Shown: positions 9,603 through 17,304 of the stretch, one piece after another
Layout: each line of letters starts with the position of its first letter
Position numbering within the stretch: position 1 is the stretch's first letter
Source: Rhizobium leguminosarum
Lineage (GTDB): Bacteria; Pseudomonadota; Alphaproteobacteria; Rhizobiales; Rhizobiaceae
Assembly: GCF_001652265.1 (NCBI RefSeq)
Contig: NZ_LWBS01000165.1
Span: forward strand, 1-64,000
DNA length: 64,000 nt
Direction: 5' to 3'
The notes under the pieces: generated by a model
Told to the model about the DNA's origin: nothing
What the model saw: the letters and a program-made list of their open reading frames with translations, nothing else
Database searches by the model: none
Made by a program: the position numbers and the translations under genes

Positions 9603-10428
9603 AGCCGGTACCGGAATGCTCTGGCGACCGCCTGCATGCGGTTGACCGAATCGAGCTTGCGCATCGCGCTTTTCAGATAACCCGCCACCGTATGCGACGA
9701 GATCGAGAATGATCGCGATCTCGTCGCTGCTCTTGCCGGCCGCCGACTACAGCGCCGCGCGTCTTTTTAGACGCGCAAAGGACGCTGTAGCACTTTGAAT
9801 TGCTGGCTGATTCCTTAAATCGATTCCGATTTAAGGAATCAGCCAGCGTCGCAGGCATTCGATTTCGCGCCGGGTAAGCGTCTCCAACGGACCATCCTCC
9901 ACACTGCCGCTATGCGAAACCTTGTCCAGAAGCTCCATGCAGCCGTAGAGCAGCGCCATCGCCTGCTCCTGTGTGGGCATAGGACAGCCGCCTGAGAAGG
10001 CGAAGATGTATTGTTTCAGGTCAGCGTCGTGTAGCGCGAAGGCGAAGGTATTCTTTAGCCCGTGCATCTGAAAGAGCGTGCTGAGTCTGCGGTTTTCCTG
10101 ATTGGCGGCGCTGCCTGCAAATGACCCCTCTTTGCAGAAAACCGGTACGATCGTCCGCTTCATCGCGGTCACCAGTCTGCTGCAATAGAAGAGATCGGCG
10201 GCCTCGTAAAAGCCGACAAGGCTTTGCGGCCAGTTGCTGATCAGCCGGTTTTCGGTGAAAGCCGTACGGTCGCCCCGCGGGAAAGCCGAGAGCAGATAGA
10301 AATCGAAGCCCGCGAGCTTCGCCATCTCGCCGAGCCGTTCCTTGCAGTCGTTGAACGAAACCCGGCGCCACCGGCCTGCGAAGGCGAAAATGCAGCATCC
10401 TCAGCGCAGTCGTCGACTGCGCGCTCAC
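9596..10428 (-). pseudogene. LuxR-type autoinducer-binding regulator, disrupted
   Basis: Pieces of a quorum-sensing type LuxR regulator lie in three frames. The autoinducer-domain part (10325 to about 9851) begins MAKLAGFDFYLLSAFPRGD and runs to the start of the HTH, LTRREIECLR, then hits a stop in inserted DNA. The HTH resumes at about 9746 as SAAGKSSDEIA, shifts frame, and ends with HTVAGYLKSAMRKLD...NRMQAVARAFRYRLL and a stop at 9596. The interruption is a 104-bp two-palindrome element (9747-9850). The expected N-terminal 30-35 residues appear to lie in another frame (GTG at 10428, MSAQSTTALRML), with an in-frame TGA before MAKLAG. It should not yield a functional DNA-binding protein. A truncated autoinducer-binding domain could still be made. 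Confidence 0.8.
9747..9850. mobile_element. Two-palindrome repeat element inserted in a luxR-type gene
   Basis: Palindrome 1: CTACAGCG (9747-9754) pairs with CGCTGTAG (9783-9790), enclosing GCGCGTCT (9757-9764) and AGACGCGC (9769-9776). Palindrome 2: arms of 21 bp (9802-9822 and 9827-9847) around a 4-base loop, perfect. There is no coding capacity, so it resembles the non-autonomous RIME-type rhizobial intergenic elements of about 100 bp. Here it sits inside the HTH coding sequence of the luxR remnant, which shows the element has moved. Confidence 0.75.
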
Positions 10429-10838
10429 GTCTTTTCATCTTCGTATCCTCGTATGGCCAGCTTCGGCTCGGCCTCGCTGCCGGCGGCGAGAAGCTCGCGC
10501 CGGAGCATCAGCAAAGACGGTTTCCGCCCCGCATCCCGCGGACACGAAGCATCAAAAGCGCAAACTGGACTGATACAGCGGGAAGAACGGAGACGAAGTC
10601 TCGCGCTCATTCTTATGTTGCAGCGCTTATAAGATCATCCCGGGAAATCAGCTAATATTTGTTCCGCATGGCTCCCATGCAGGCGCCACAAATTGACGTA
10701 GCGGCAGGCGGCCGCTCCAAATCGCCGGCCAGGGCGGGCGTCTAAATTTGTTATCAAAGTCTTACGATGGGTTTAGGCAATTTTTAAATGTGGCAGGCTA
10801 GAGTGGGGCTCGTGGTCTTGCGTTGTGTAGAGAGTCCA
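10429..10838. other. Intergenic region upstream of sciP
   Basis: About 400 bp with no supported gene; short open frames on both strands show no family resemblance. The right end holds the sciP promoter, including a CtrA-like site at 10773-10787. Confidence 0.5.
10773..10787 (+). promoter_or_regulatory. CtrA-like binding site upstream of sciP
   Basis: TTAG (10773-10776), seven bases, then TTAA (10784-10787). This matches the alphaproteobacterial CtrA full site TTAA-N7-TTAA with one mismatch. It lies 52 bp before the sciP start. CtrA activation of sciP is known in Caulobacter; the site here is a prediction. Confidence 0.5.
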
Positions 10839-11114
10839 ATGACCGAAATGATACGTCCCCGAGTGAAATATGTCATCGGCCCCGATGGCAGCCCCCTGAC
10901 GATTGCGGATCTTCCGCCGCCCAATACGCGGCGCTGGGTGATTCGCCGGAAGGCAGAGGTTGTCGCGGCTGTTCGCGGTGGTTTGTTGAGCTTGGAAGAG
11001 GCCTGCGAGCGTTATACGCTCACGGTCGAAGAATTCCTCTCCTGGCAATCGTCGATCAACAGCCACGGTCTCGCCGGCCTGCGCACCACGCGCATTCAGC
11101 AATATCGTCACTGA
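10839..11114 (+). CDS. sciP: CtrA inhibitor SciP (DUF1153)
   Basis: A 91-residue HTH protein of the DUF1153/SciP family, found in alphaproteobacteria with CtrA. In Caulobacter SciP binds CtrA and blocks its transcriptional activation in G1 cells. Recognisable blocks are RPRVKYVIGPDGSPLTIADL near the start and the helical region around RRKAEVVAAVRGGLLSLEEA. The start MTEMIRPRVKY at 10839 fits the family; a longer frame from 10788 adds residues that do not look conserved and covers the promoter. ctrA lies 2 kb downstream. Confidence 0.92.
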   Translation: MTEMIRPRVKYVIGPDGSPLTIADLPPPNTRRWVIRRKAEVVAAVRGGLLSLEEACERYTLTVEEFLSWQSSINSHGLAGLRTTRIQQYRH

Positions 11115-11137
11115 TCACGCGCCAGCATCGATGACAT

Positions 11138-11626
11138 CTATTTCGGGCCGGACACATCTCCCATGAGGGAATGAAGAAGGCCCGAAATCATTGACGAGGC
11201 CGCGTAGCACCAGAGGCCGGGCTGCGTGAAGGCATCCGCCAGCCCCGTCGTCTTCGCCGCCGCAATGACGATCGCGACCAGCAGCACGTCCATCATCGAC
11301 CACTTGGACAGGTGCGGTACGACGCGACGATAGAACAGGCTGCCGACCCCGCCGCCGGCGGCCGGCGCTTCTGCGGTGATTCCCATCGCCTCCGCGGTGA
11401 TGCCGATCATCTTCAGAAACGGGAGCAGGATCGAAACCAGCGCGACGATCGCAGCCAGCAGCCCATCCCCGCCTTGCCAAAGCGAGACGATGATTTCGAT
11501 GAGCGACGGCGTATCGTCGAAGAAATATAACGTCTCGAAACGGACCAGCGGTAAGACGAGGCCGAGCGCCAGAAAGAACGGCGCGGCCACGAGAAGCACG
11601 GGGCGAATCATCGAAAGCGCCTTCAT
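11138..11626 (-). CDS. Paraquat-inducible protein A-like membrane protein
   Basis: A 162-residue inner-membrane protein with about four hydrophobic segments (roughly residues 5-25, 45-70, 100-120 and 130-150). The pattern PLVRFETLYFFDDTPSLIEIIVSLW and KWSMMDVLLVAIVIAAAK resembles a single PqiA domain (YebS/PqiA family). E. coli PqiA works with an MCE partner in envelope lipid transport; no MCE gene is nearby, so the role is unknown. The start at 11626 (MKALSMIRP) has GAGG upstream. It runs tail-to-tail with sciP and is divergent from the acetyltransferase at 11760. Confidence 0.72.
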   Translation of the reverse strand: MKALSMIRPVLLVAAPFFLALGLVLPLVRFETLYFFDDTPSLIEIIVSLWQGGDGLLAAIVALVSILLPFLKMIGITAEAMGITAEAPAAGGGVGSLFYRRVVPHLSKWSMMDVLLVAIVIAAAKTTGLADAFTQPGLWCYAASSMISGLLHSLMGDVSGPK

Positions 11627-11759
11627 TGCCCCGAACCTCGTATCGACCCGATATTTTGCATGAACACTCCGTCTTCTGCCTCTATTGCCTCCACGGCTTG
11701 GCATGGCCGCGCCGCCATGTCACGGTCCGCCAAGACAATATCCGTTACGAGGAAAGACA

Positions 11760-12038
11760 ATGGACATTCGAAACGAGGAAGGCGCCTCCGGCGGCCGTTA
11801 TGCGGCCGAGGTCGAAGGACACGAGGCGGAGATGACCTATTCACGCACATCGCCGAAGCTCGTCATCATCGATCACACGGGCGTTCCCGATGCGCTGCGC
11901 GGCAAGGGTGTCGGCCAGGCGTTGGCGCTCCATGCTGTGGAAGCAGCCCGTACCGGTGGCTGGAAGATCATCCCGCTTTGCCCCTTCTTCAAGGCGCAGG
12001 CGCAACGCCATCCGGAATGGAAGGACGTCGTGAACTAA
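11760..12038 (+). CDS. Small GNAT-type N-acetyltransferase (YjdJ-like)
   Basis: A 92-residue single-domain acetyltransferase fold of the short YjdJ/GCN5-like kind. The acetyl-CoA binding loop is visible as ALRGKGVGQALALHAVEAAR (Q/RxxGxG/A motif), followed by PLCPFFKAQAQRHPEWKDVV, typical of this subfamily. The ATG at 11760 is fixed by GAGGAAA seven bases upstream. The substrate is unknown. Confidence 0.85.
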   Translation: MDIRNEEGASGGRYAAEVEGHEAEMTYSRTSPKLVIIDHTGVPDALRGKGVGQALALHAVEAARTGGWKIIPLCPFFKAQAQRHPEWKDVVN

Positions 12039-12044
12039 AGCATA

Positions 12045-12185
12045 TCGCGCAAAACTGTGTAGCGGTTTTTCGCTAACGACATGCGTAAAAACAAGGATCT
12101 AAAGCGCGAGGAGCGAATCTAGAAGATCGCGACGCGCTTTAGGTCATCGGCCCGAAAATCGGAATCGATTTTCGGAAAAGCACGA
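12045..12185. repeat. Rhizobial intergenic palindromic repeat, copy 2
   Basis: It has two palindromes: CTAAAGCGCG (12099-12108) with CGCGCTTTAG (12133-12142), and CCGAAAATCG (12152-12161), loop GAAT, CGATTTTCGG (12166-12175). The flank AAACTGTGTAGCGGTTTTTCGC...GACATGCGTAAAAACAAGGAT parallels the copy after pssA. No gene is supported in 12039-12371. Confidence 0.7.
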
Positions 12186-12371
12186 TGCGAGGATTGAAAG
12201 AGTTAGAGCGTCCTTTGCGTGTCCGAAAGGACCCGCGTGACAACCTCGATTTCGGCGAGAACCGCTCGAAGGGGCAAACACCAAAAGCCATGTATGACGG
12301 ACAGCGCGCCCATCATACATGGCTTCTCAGTGGCGATCCCAGAGCGCCGAAGCCGGCGCCCGCCGTTTCTC

Positions 12372-12722
12372 TTACGCCCTTGCGCGGGCGGCGCCGTCAC
12401 GCTCTTCCAGCGCTGTGGCCCTTGCATATTCCGCCTGCATCTCCTCGAGCACCATTTCCAGCGTCTCTTCCTGCATCTTCAGTTCCTTGATCGAAACCTG
12501 CAGGTTGTCAGCCCGCTGACGCGCGGCCTTGGCGAAGGTCGGATAAGCAAAGTGATTCGGGTCGGAAATACCGGACTTCTTTTCCTCGACGACGATCTGG
12601 CTCTCCAGATCCTTCGTCATCCGTTCGAATTCGGACATCATCATCTGCAACTGCTGCAACTGACGTCGTTTTTCGTTCACCTGAAATTCCTTCAGGCGAA
12701 CGAGACTTTCTCGCGACTTCAT
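12372..12722 (-). CDS. FliJ-like flagellar export chaperone
   Basis: A 116-residue, almost wholly helical, charged protein (MKSRESLVRLKEFQVNEKRR, QLQQLQMMMSEFERMTKDLE). This fits the antiparallel coiled coil of FliJ, the stalk of the flagellar type III export ATPase complex. Alphaproteobacterial FliJ-like proteins are divergent, so the call is by shape and context. The start at 12722 is chosen over 12728 because GGGAG lies eight bases upstream of it and only two bases from the other. It is divergent from ctrA, which controls flagellar genes in relatives. Confidence 0.68.
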   Translation of the reverse strand: MKSRESLVRLKEFQVNEKRRQLQQLQMMMSEFERMTKDLESQIVVEEKKSGISDPNHFAYPTFAKAARQRADNLQVSIKELKMQEETLEMVLEEMQAEYARATALEERDGAARARA

Positions 12723-13158
12723 ACGCATTACTCCCGTGATGCGAGACCCCGGCTCAACTTGAAACCGCCCTGCGCGCCGCTTTGACACGGTTTGCTAAAA
12801 AATTTCCTGCGATATTAACAAATACCTACCGCTGGTAACCTTTCGTTTACGGGCATCGTTAATGATAGGCCCGATGATTTAAGGGTCGGTAAATGCCGAG
12901 GCATGAAATTCGAACCTTTTCATTGGCGAGTCGGATGAATCACTTAGCGCAGTTTCCTCATGTTAAAGTTGAGGGGCGCCTTTTTGAGATTCCTATTGGA
13001 AAACAGAGAAATGGAAAAATTGTTTAATAAATTCGATACTCCTTGCCAGAGTGAATTAGAATTTGTTAACCATTTCGTGGCAGCTTTCAAATCACGTAGC
13101 GTGTGCGGTATCGTGTAGGGGGCCAGACCACCTTTCGGCGGCGGTAAAGGGGATAATT
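12723..13158 (+). promoter_or_regulatory. ctrA promoter region with GANTC methylation sites
   Basis: 436 bp, AT-rich, with no gene. Three GANTC sequences, the target of the cell-cycle methyltransferase CcrM, lie within 65 bp: GAGTC 12928-12932, GAATC 12937-12941, GATTC 12988-12992. A CtrA-like TTAACCAT octamer lies at 13066-13073. In Caulobacter ctrA transcription depends on GANTC methylation state and CtrA feedback; both inputs are plausible here. The ribosome site AAAGGGG precedes the ctrA ATG. The leftward fliJ-like gene shares this region. Confidence 0.7.
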
Positions 13159-13860
13159 ATGCGGGTACTTCTAATCGAGGATGACAGCGCGACGGCGCAG
13201 AGCATCGAGTTGATGCTGAAATCAGAGAGTTTTAATGTTTATACCACCGATCTCGGTGAAGAAGGCGTCGATCTGGGCAAGCTGTATGATTATGACATCA
13301 TCCTTCTCGATCTGAACCTGCCCGACATGTCCGGATATGAGGTGCTTCGCACTCTCCGACTGTCCAAGGTCAAGACGCCGATCCTCATTCTGTCGGGCAT
13401 GGCCGGCATCGAAGACAAGGTTCGTGGCCTCGGCTTCGGCGCCGACGACTACATGACCAAGCCGTTCCACAAGGACGAGCTCGTCGCCCGTATCCACGCC
13501 ATCGTCCGCCGCTCCAAGGGCCATGCCCAGTCGGTTATCATGACCGGCGAGCTGATCGTCAACCTCGATGCCAAGACTGTCGAAGTCGGCGGCCAGCGCG
13601 TCCACCTGACGGGCAAGGAATATCAGATGCTGGAGCTGCTTTCGCTCCGCAAGGGCACCACCCTCACCAAGGAAATGTTCCTGAACCACCTCTACGGCGG
13701 CATGGACGAGCCGGAACTGAAGATCATCGACGTCTTCATCTGCAAGCTCCGCAAAAAGCTCGCCAATGCTGCCGGCGGTGCCAACTACATCGAGACCGTC
13801 TGGGGCCGTGGTTACGTTCTTCGCGAGCCGGATGGTGCCGAATACGCCGAAACCGCCTGA
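13159..13860 (+). CDS. ctrA: Cell cycle master response regulator CtrA
   Basis: A 233-residue OmpR/PhoB-type regulator and the essential cell-cycle transcription factor of alphaproteobacteria. The receiver has the acidic pocket EDD (residues 8-10), phospho-acceptor Asp in [18 protein letters not shown] (about residue 51), Thr/Ser switch in LILSGM and Lys in [10 protein letters not shown]. The winged-helix DNA-binding domain (about 120-225) contains [19 protein letters not shown] and [13 protein letters not shown]. The C-terminus ends in Ala-Glu-Thr-Ala; in Caulobacter a C-terminal Ala-Ala supports ClpXP proteolysis. The start MRVLLIEDD at 13159 has a strong ribosome site; longer frames are not supported. 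Phosphorylation is expected through ChpT, encoded at 14567-15217. Confidence 0.97.
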   Translation: MRVLLIEDDSATAQSIELMLKSESFNVYTTDLGEEGVDLGKLYDYDIILLDLNLPDMSGYEVLRTLRLSKVKTPILILSGMAGIEDKVRGLGFGADDYMTKPFHKDELVARIHAIVRRSKGHAQSVIMTGELIVNLDAKTVEVGGQRVHLTGKEYQMLELLSLRKGTTLTKEMFLNHLYGGMDEPELKIIDVFICKLRKKLANAAGGANYIETVWGRGYVLREPDGAEYAETA

Positions 13861-13894
13861 TATTTTTTCCGATCCCCTTATCGGACAAACGAAG

Positions 13895-13919
13895 ATCCCG
13901 CCCTTCCGGCGGGATTTTT
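13895..13919 (+). terminator. Rho-independent terminator after ctrA
   Basis: ATCCCGCC (13895-13902), loop CTTCC, GGCGGGAT (13908-13915), then TTTT. It lies 35 bp past the ctrA stop. Confidence 0.9.
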
Positions 13920-14083
13920 CGTTTCTGCCTGCGTTGGGCGAGACTAACCTGATGTAGAGGATCTTAGGCTGGATCGGCCAGAAGTGCCCTGTATCTCGAT
14001 GACGTGGCAGCCATCGAACGTGCTTGCACTTTCGGCGTCATGCTCCAGGGACGCCGATATCGGCGGGGAAGAGGCCGTGCCGG

Positions 14084-14446
14084 TCAGGCGGCGATCGCGC
14101 GGTTTCCGAAAACGGCGGTCAGGATCTTGCGATCGAACGGCTTCAGCAGGAAGTCGGTGGCACCGGCCCGTTTGCCTGCCATCAGCTTCTTCAGATCCGC
14201 CTCGACGACGCAGTAGTAGATCTTGACCTCTTTGCCGCCCTCCATGGCGCGGATGGCGGCGATGAGGTCGAGCGCGCCTTCCATGCCGGAATCGACGATC
14301 AGATATTCCGGCAGCTCCGCCTGGCAGCGCTGCAGCGCCTCGCCGGCGTTGGAAGCTTCACTGACGAGAAAGTCGAGTTCGGAGAGAATGCGCTTTCCGA
14401 CCTTGCGGACGATGTCCGAATTATCGGTGATCATGAACCTTTGCAT
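14084..14446 (-). CDS. Single-domain response regulator, atypical receiver
   Basis: A 120-residue stand-alone receiver domain with no output domain. Phospho-acceptor Asp52 is present in YLIVDSGMEG, and Lys102 in LLKPFDR. The usual N-terminal acidic pair is Asp8-Asn9 (MITDNSD), and the Thr/Ser switch position after beta-4 reads KIYYCVVEAD, with no clear Thr or Ser. So the phosphorylation switch may be altered. It lies 120 bp downstream of chpT on the same strand, which suggests a link to the ChpT phosphorelay. It is not CpdR or DivK by sequence feel. Confidence 0.82.
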   Translation of the reverse strand: MQRFMITDNSDIVRKVGKRILSELDFLVSEASNAGEALQRCQAELPEYLIVDSGMEGALDLIAAIRAMEGGKEVKIYYCVVEADLKKLMAGKRAGATDFLLKPFDRKILTAVFGNRAIAA

Positions 14447-14566
14447 GGCCGCTCCTTTGCCCCCGCATTCGTCGTAGCAAGAGGCCTCTTACAACCCTGG
14501 AGAATAGGTCCATCAGGCTAAGGAATCGTTACCGGACGAGCGCAGGCACGCGTCCGTGCTCCGAAA

Positions 14567-15217
14567 TCAGGCGGCCGCCGCCACCGCCGTGAACACCAGT
14601 TCGTCGGCGCTGGCGCTGTGCTCAAGGGTCATTCCGCACTCCTGCGCCAGAAGCACGGTGTAATAGGGCTGGATCGAATGGGCGTCGATCGCCTCCTCGA
14701 TGGTGCCGGTCGATATCTCGACGAATTTCGGCGGCAAGCGCATCAGTTTGCCTTTGGCCGTGAGCTTGAACCTGGCATCGAACTCTGGATTTTCGAGCGT
14801 TACCTCGAGCACGCCGCCGCGCGGAATGGCGGAATAGGCAACGAGGAAGAGGTTGAGCAGCAGCTTGACACGGTTCTTGGCGACGATAGCGCGCGGTCCG
14901 TTCCAGATCACTTCGGTCTTTTTCTCGGCGACGGCGAAATCCTTGGCAGCGCGTTCGGCTTCGCCGGTGTCGATCGAGGCGCCGACGGAACCCGATGCGC
15001 CGAAGGCCAGGCGTGCAAATTTCAAGCGGACGGAAGCGTTGAGCGCGCTGGTGCGGATCAGGTCCATAGCATCGGAATCGGCGCCGCCTTCATCCAGGAG
15101 TTCCAGGCCGTTGTTGATCGCGCCGACGGGCGAGATAACATCGTGGCAAACGCGGCTGCAAAGAAGCGCGGCCAGATCCGGGCCGGACAGGGTAAGATTT
15201 GGGTTCTTGGACATCAT
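14567..15217 (-). CDS. chpT: Histidine phosphotransferase ChpT
   Basis: A 216-residue phosphotransferase. It passes phosphate from the hybrid kinase CckA to CtrA and CpdR in the alphaproteobacterial cell-cycle relay. The dimerising helix bears the phospho-histidine in SRVCHDVISPVGAINNGLELL (His25). A degenerate GHKL-like domain follows (NRVKLLLNLFLVAYSAIPRGG), lacking ATP-binding motifs as expected. It starts MMSKNPNL at 15217, or one codon later. Its closeness to ctrA (0.7 kb) and sciP fits a cell-cycle gene cluster. Confidence 0.92.
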   Translation of the reverse strand: MMSKNPNLTLSGPDLAALLCSRVCHDVISPVGAINNGLELLDEGGADSDAMDLIRTSALNASVRLKFARLAFGASGSVGASIDTGEAERAAKDFAVAEKKTEVIWNGPRAIVAKNRVKLLLNLFLVAYSAIPRGGVLEVTLENPEFDARFKLTAKGKLMRLPPKFVEISTGTIEEAIDAHSIQPYYTVLLAQECGMTLEHSASADELVFTAVAAAA

Positions 15218-15407
15218 CGTCTCCTGAGGGGCGGCAATTTCATCGCGCCGGAATATGCTTCATCAAAATTGCGCGAAGTTTGCGATCGTACTTGGTGCCA
15301 TAAAGACACCATATTTGGTAAACCGATTGTTAAGATCATCGGGGCAAAATGCACCAATCGCCGCGAGCGCTTGCCCGCTCTCAGCCAAACGACGAACGGA
15401 TGACACA

Positions 15408-15995
15408 ATGCGCCCTCGATTTCCGCACCGATTCATCGGCTTCTGCAGGTTGCTTTCGACCCTCGTCTTCTCCTCGCTGATGGTTGCCGGGCCGGCCGCC
15501 GCCCAGGACAACGGCCAGTACACGATGCAGGAAATCGTCGACGCCGGCCACTCCTTCTTCGGGTCCGCCAGCGGCGGACTTGCCAAGGTCGTCGAGAGTG
15601 CCTTCCAGAAATACGGTCTGCCGAACGGCTATATCCTCGGACAGGAAGGCGGCGGCGCCTTCATCGCTGGTCTTACCTATGGCGAAGGCCAGCTGAACAC
15701 CAAGAACGCCGGCGAACATAATCTCTACTGGCAGGGACCTTCGCTCGGCCTCGATTATGGCGGCCAGGGCTCGCGCGTGATGATGCTGGTCTACGACCTG
15801 CCCTCCGTCAACAGCATCTATGCCCGGTTCGGCGGCGTCAGCGGCTCGGCCTATGTGATCGCCGGCTTCGGCATGACCTTGCTCAAGAACAACGACGTGC
15901 TGGTCGTGCCGATCCGCACCGGCGTCGGCGCCCGCCTGGGCATCAATGTCGGCTATCTCAAGATCACCCAGGCGCCGACCTGGAACCCTTTCTGA
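15408..15995 (+). CDS. DUF1134 family exported protein
   Basis: A 195-residue exported protein with a signal peptide (MRPRFPHRFIGFCRLL, hydrophobic core, cleavage near AAAQ|DN, about residue 33). The mature part is glycine-rich with conserved-looking segments GLPNGYILGQEGGGAFIAGLTYGEG and GARLGINVGYLKITQ near the end. This pattern matches DUF1134, a family of periplasmic proteins common in alphaproteobacteria with no proven function. The start at 15408 puts the signal peptide at the N-terminus; a longer frame from 15255 overlaps the chpT promoter and is not favoured. Confidence 0.8.
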   Translation: MRPRFPHRFIGFCRLLSTLVFSSLMVAGPAAAQDNGQYTMQEIVDAGHSFFGSASGGLAKVVESAFQKYGLPNGYILGQEGGGAFIAGLTYGEGQLNTKNAGEHNLYWQGPSLGLDYGGQGSRVMMLVYDLPSVNSIYARFGGVSGSAYVIAGFGMTLLKNNDVLVVPIRTGVGARLGINVGYLKITQAPTWNPF

Positions 15996-16111
15996 AGCCG
16001 CAAAGCCACCGGAATCTGCCGCCGCTCACACCGGCGGCCTTGCCATGCGTGTCATGCGTGCTTAATCATCGCGGCTGACCCCGTATCAACCTTCTTACCG
16101 ATGGCCGCGCC

Positions 16112-17272
16112 GTGATCGAATATGCTCTTTTGTTCGGATTGGGCTTCCTGACAGCGGCCTTCCTCGTCTTTCTGGTCTCGCCCGCCGTTCACCGCCGCAT
16201 TGTCTGGTATACCGAGAACCGGCTGAAAGCGACGATGCCGCTGAGCCCTCAGGAGGTTCGCGCCCAGAAGGATATGGTGCGTGCGCTCTATGCCGCCGAA
16301 AACGCCCGCACGGCCCAGGACCTTCTGCGTGAGCGCGAGAAATCCCTGTCGCTCCAGCTTCGCCATGACTCACTCGCCGTCGATGCCGGCAGGCTTGCCG
16401 CCGAGATCGGCGAATTGCAGACCCAGATCGGCGAGATGCATGTCGAGGCCGCCGACCAGCGCTCGCATCTGCGCAAGGACGAGAACTATATCAGCCAGTT
16501 GAAGACCAACCTGCATATTTCCGAGCAGTCCGCTGCCAACAAGGAGAGCGAACTGGCGACGATGCGGACGCGGCTGAGCAAACTCGGTGAACAGGCTGAT
16601 GGGCTGAGGATCGACCTGGCTGCGCGCGAAACCGAGGCGGAGAGCCTGAAATTCCGCGTCAACGCGCTGCGTGACGAACGCGATACGCTGCGTCAGGACG
16701 TCAACCTGCTGCAGAAGCGCGCCAAGGATGCCGAACAGAAACTGACGCAACAGCAGCATATGGTGATCCGCCTGGAGGATAAGGCCGCGCGCGAGAGCGC
16801 TTCCGCCACCGAAAAGGAAACTCTGGTCGTTCGCCGCCAGCAGGAGATCGCCAAATTGAAGGAGCAGTTGAAGGCCGCTAACGCAGAGATCCGCAAGGTC
16901 AACCGGGTGTTGCGCGACGCCGGCCTTGCTGGGATGGTCGCGGAGCTGCCGGCGGAAATGATGGCCGAAGACACAACTGCATCCGAGCTCGACACCGCCG
17001 CCGTCACGGCCGAGATGGGCGAGGATGTCCGCAAGCGCAGCGCCGCCCTTGCCGAGCGCCTGCAAAAGGCAAAGGCCGTAACCGGGCGCGATGGCGCGAT
17101 CCGAGAGGAGATCGCCTCGATCGCCGCCAATATGGTGGCGCTGACCGCACTCAACGAGGGGCCTTCCTCGCCGATCCGCACGCTGCTCACAGATGCCGCG
17201 GAAAAGAACCCCAACGATCGCGTCAGCCTTGCTGACAGAGCGGCGGCGATCCTCGCCGATCCCCCGCGCTGA
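16112..17272 (+). CDS. Membrane-anchored coiled-coil protein, unknown function
   Basis: A 386-residue protein with a GTG start at 16112; an ATG 11 bases upstream is closed by a stop. One N-terminal membrane segment (about residues 4-24, YALLFGLGFLTAAFLVFLV) is followed by basic residues, so the rest is probably cytoplasmic. Residues about 45-275 form a long heptad-rich coiled coil full of Glu, Lys, Arg, Leu and Gln. The last 110 residues are Ala-rich helices. The layout recalls cell-envelope or polarity scaffolds, but I recognise no family. It stands alone, 116 bp after the DUF1134 gene on the same strand. Confidence 0.8.
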   Translation: MIEYALLFGLGFLTAAFLVFLVSPAVHRRIVWYTENRLKATMPLSPQEVRAQKDMVRALYAAENARTAQDLLREREKSLSLQLRHDSLAVDAGRLAAEIGELQTQIGEMHVEAADQRSHLRKDENYISQLKTNLHISEQSAANKESELATMRTRLSKLGEQADGLRIDLAARETEAESLKFRVNALRDERDTLRQDVNLLQKRAKDAEQKLTQQQHMVIRLEDKAARESASATEKETLVVRRQQEIAKLKEQLKAANAEIRKVNRVLRDAGLAGMVAELPAEMMAEDTTASELDTAAVTAEMGEDVRKRSAALAERLQKAKAVTGRDGAIREEIASIAANMVALTALNEGPSSPIRTLLTDAAEKNPNDRVSLADRAAAILADPPR

Positions 17273-17304
17273 CGCCTTAGCGCGGCGCGTCGGATAGGAC
17301 GAGC

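Noticed and set aside
9831..10325. A functional stand-alone LuxR-type protein
   Set aside because: The frame ends within inserted repeat DNA at the start of its HTH, and the rest of the HTH is found downstream in other frames, so it is a pseudogene.
12840..12875. Full CtrA sites (TTAA-N7-TTAA) in the fliJ/ctrA intergenic region
   Set aside because: Nearby TTAA/TTAC pairs have spacers of 6 or 8 bases, not 7, so I did not call full sites.
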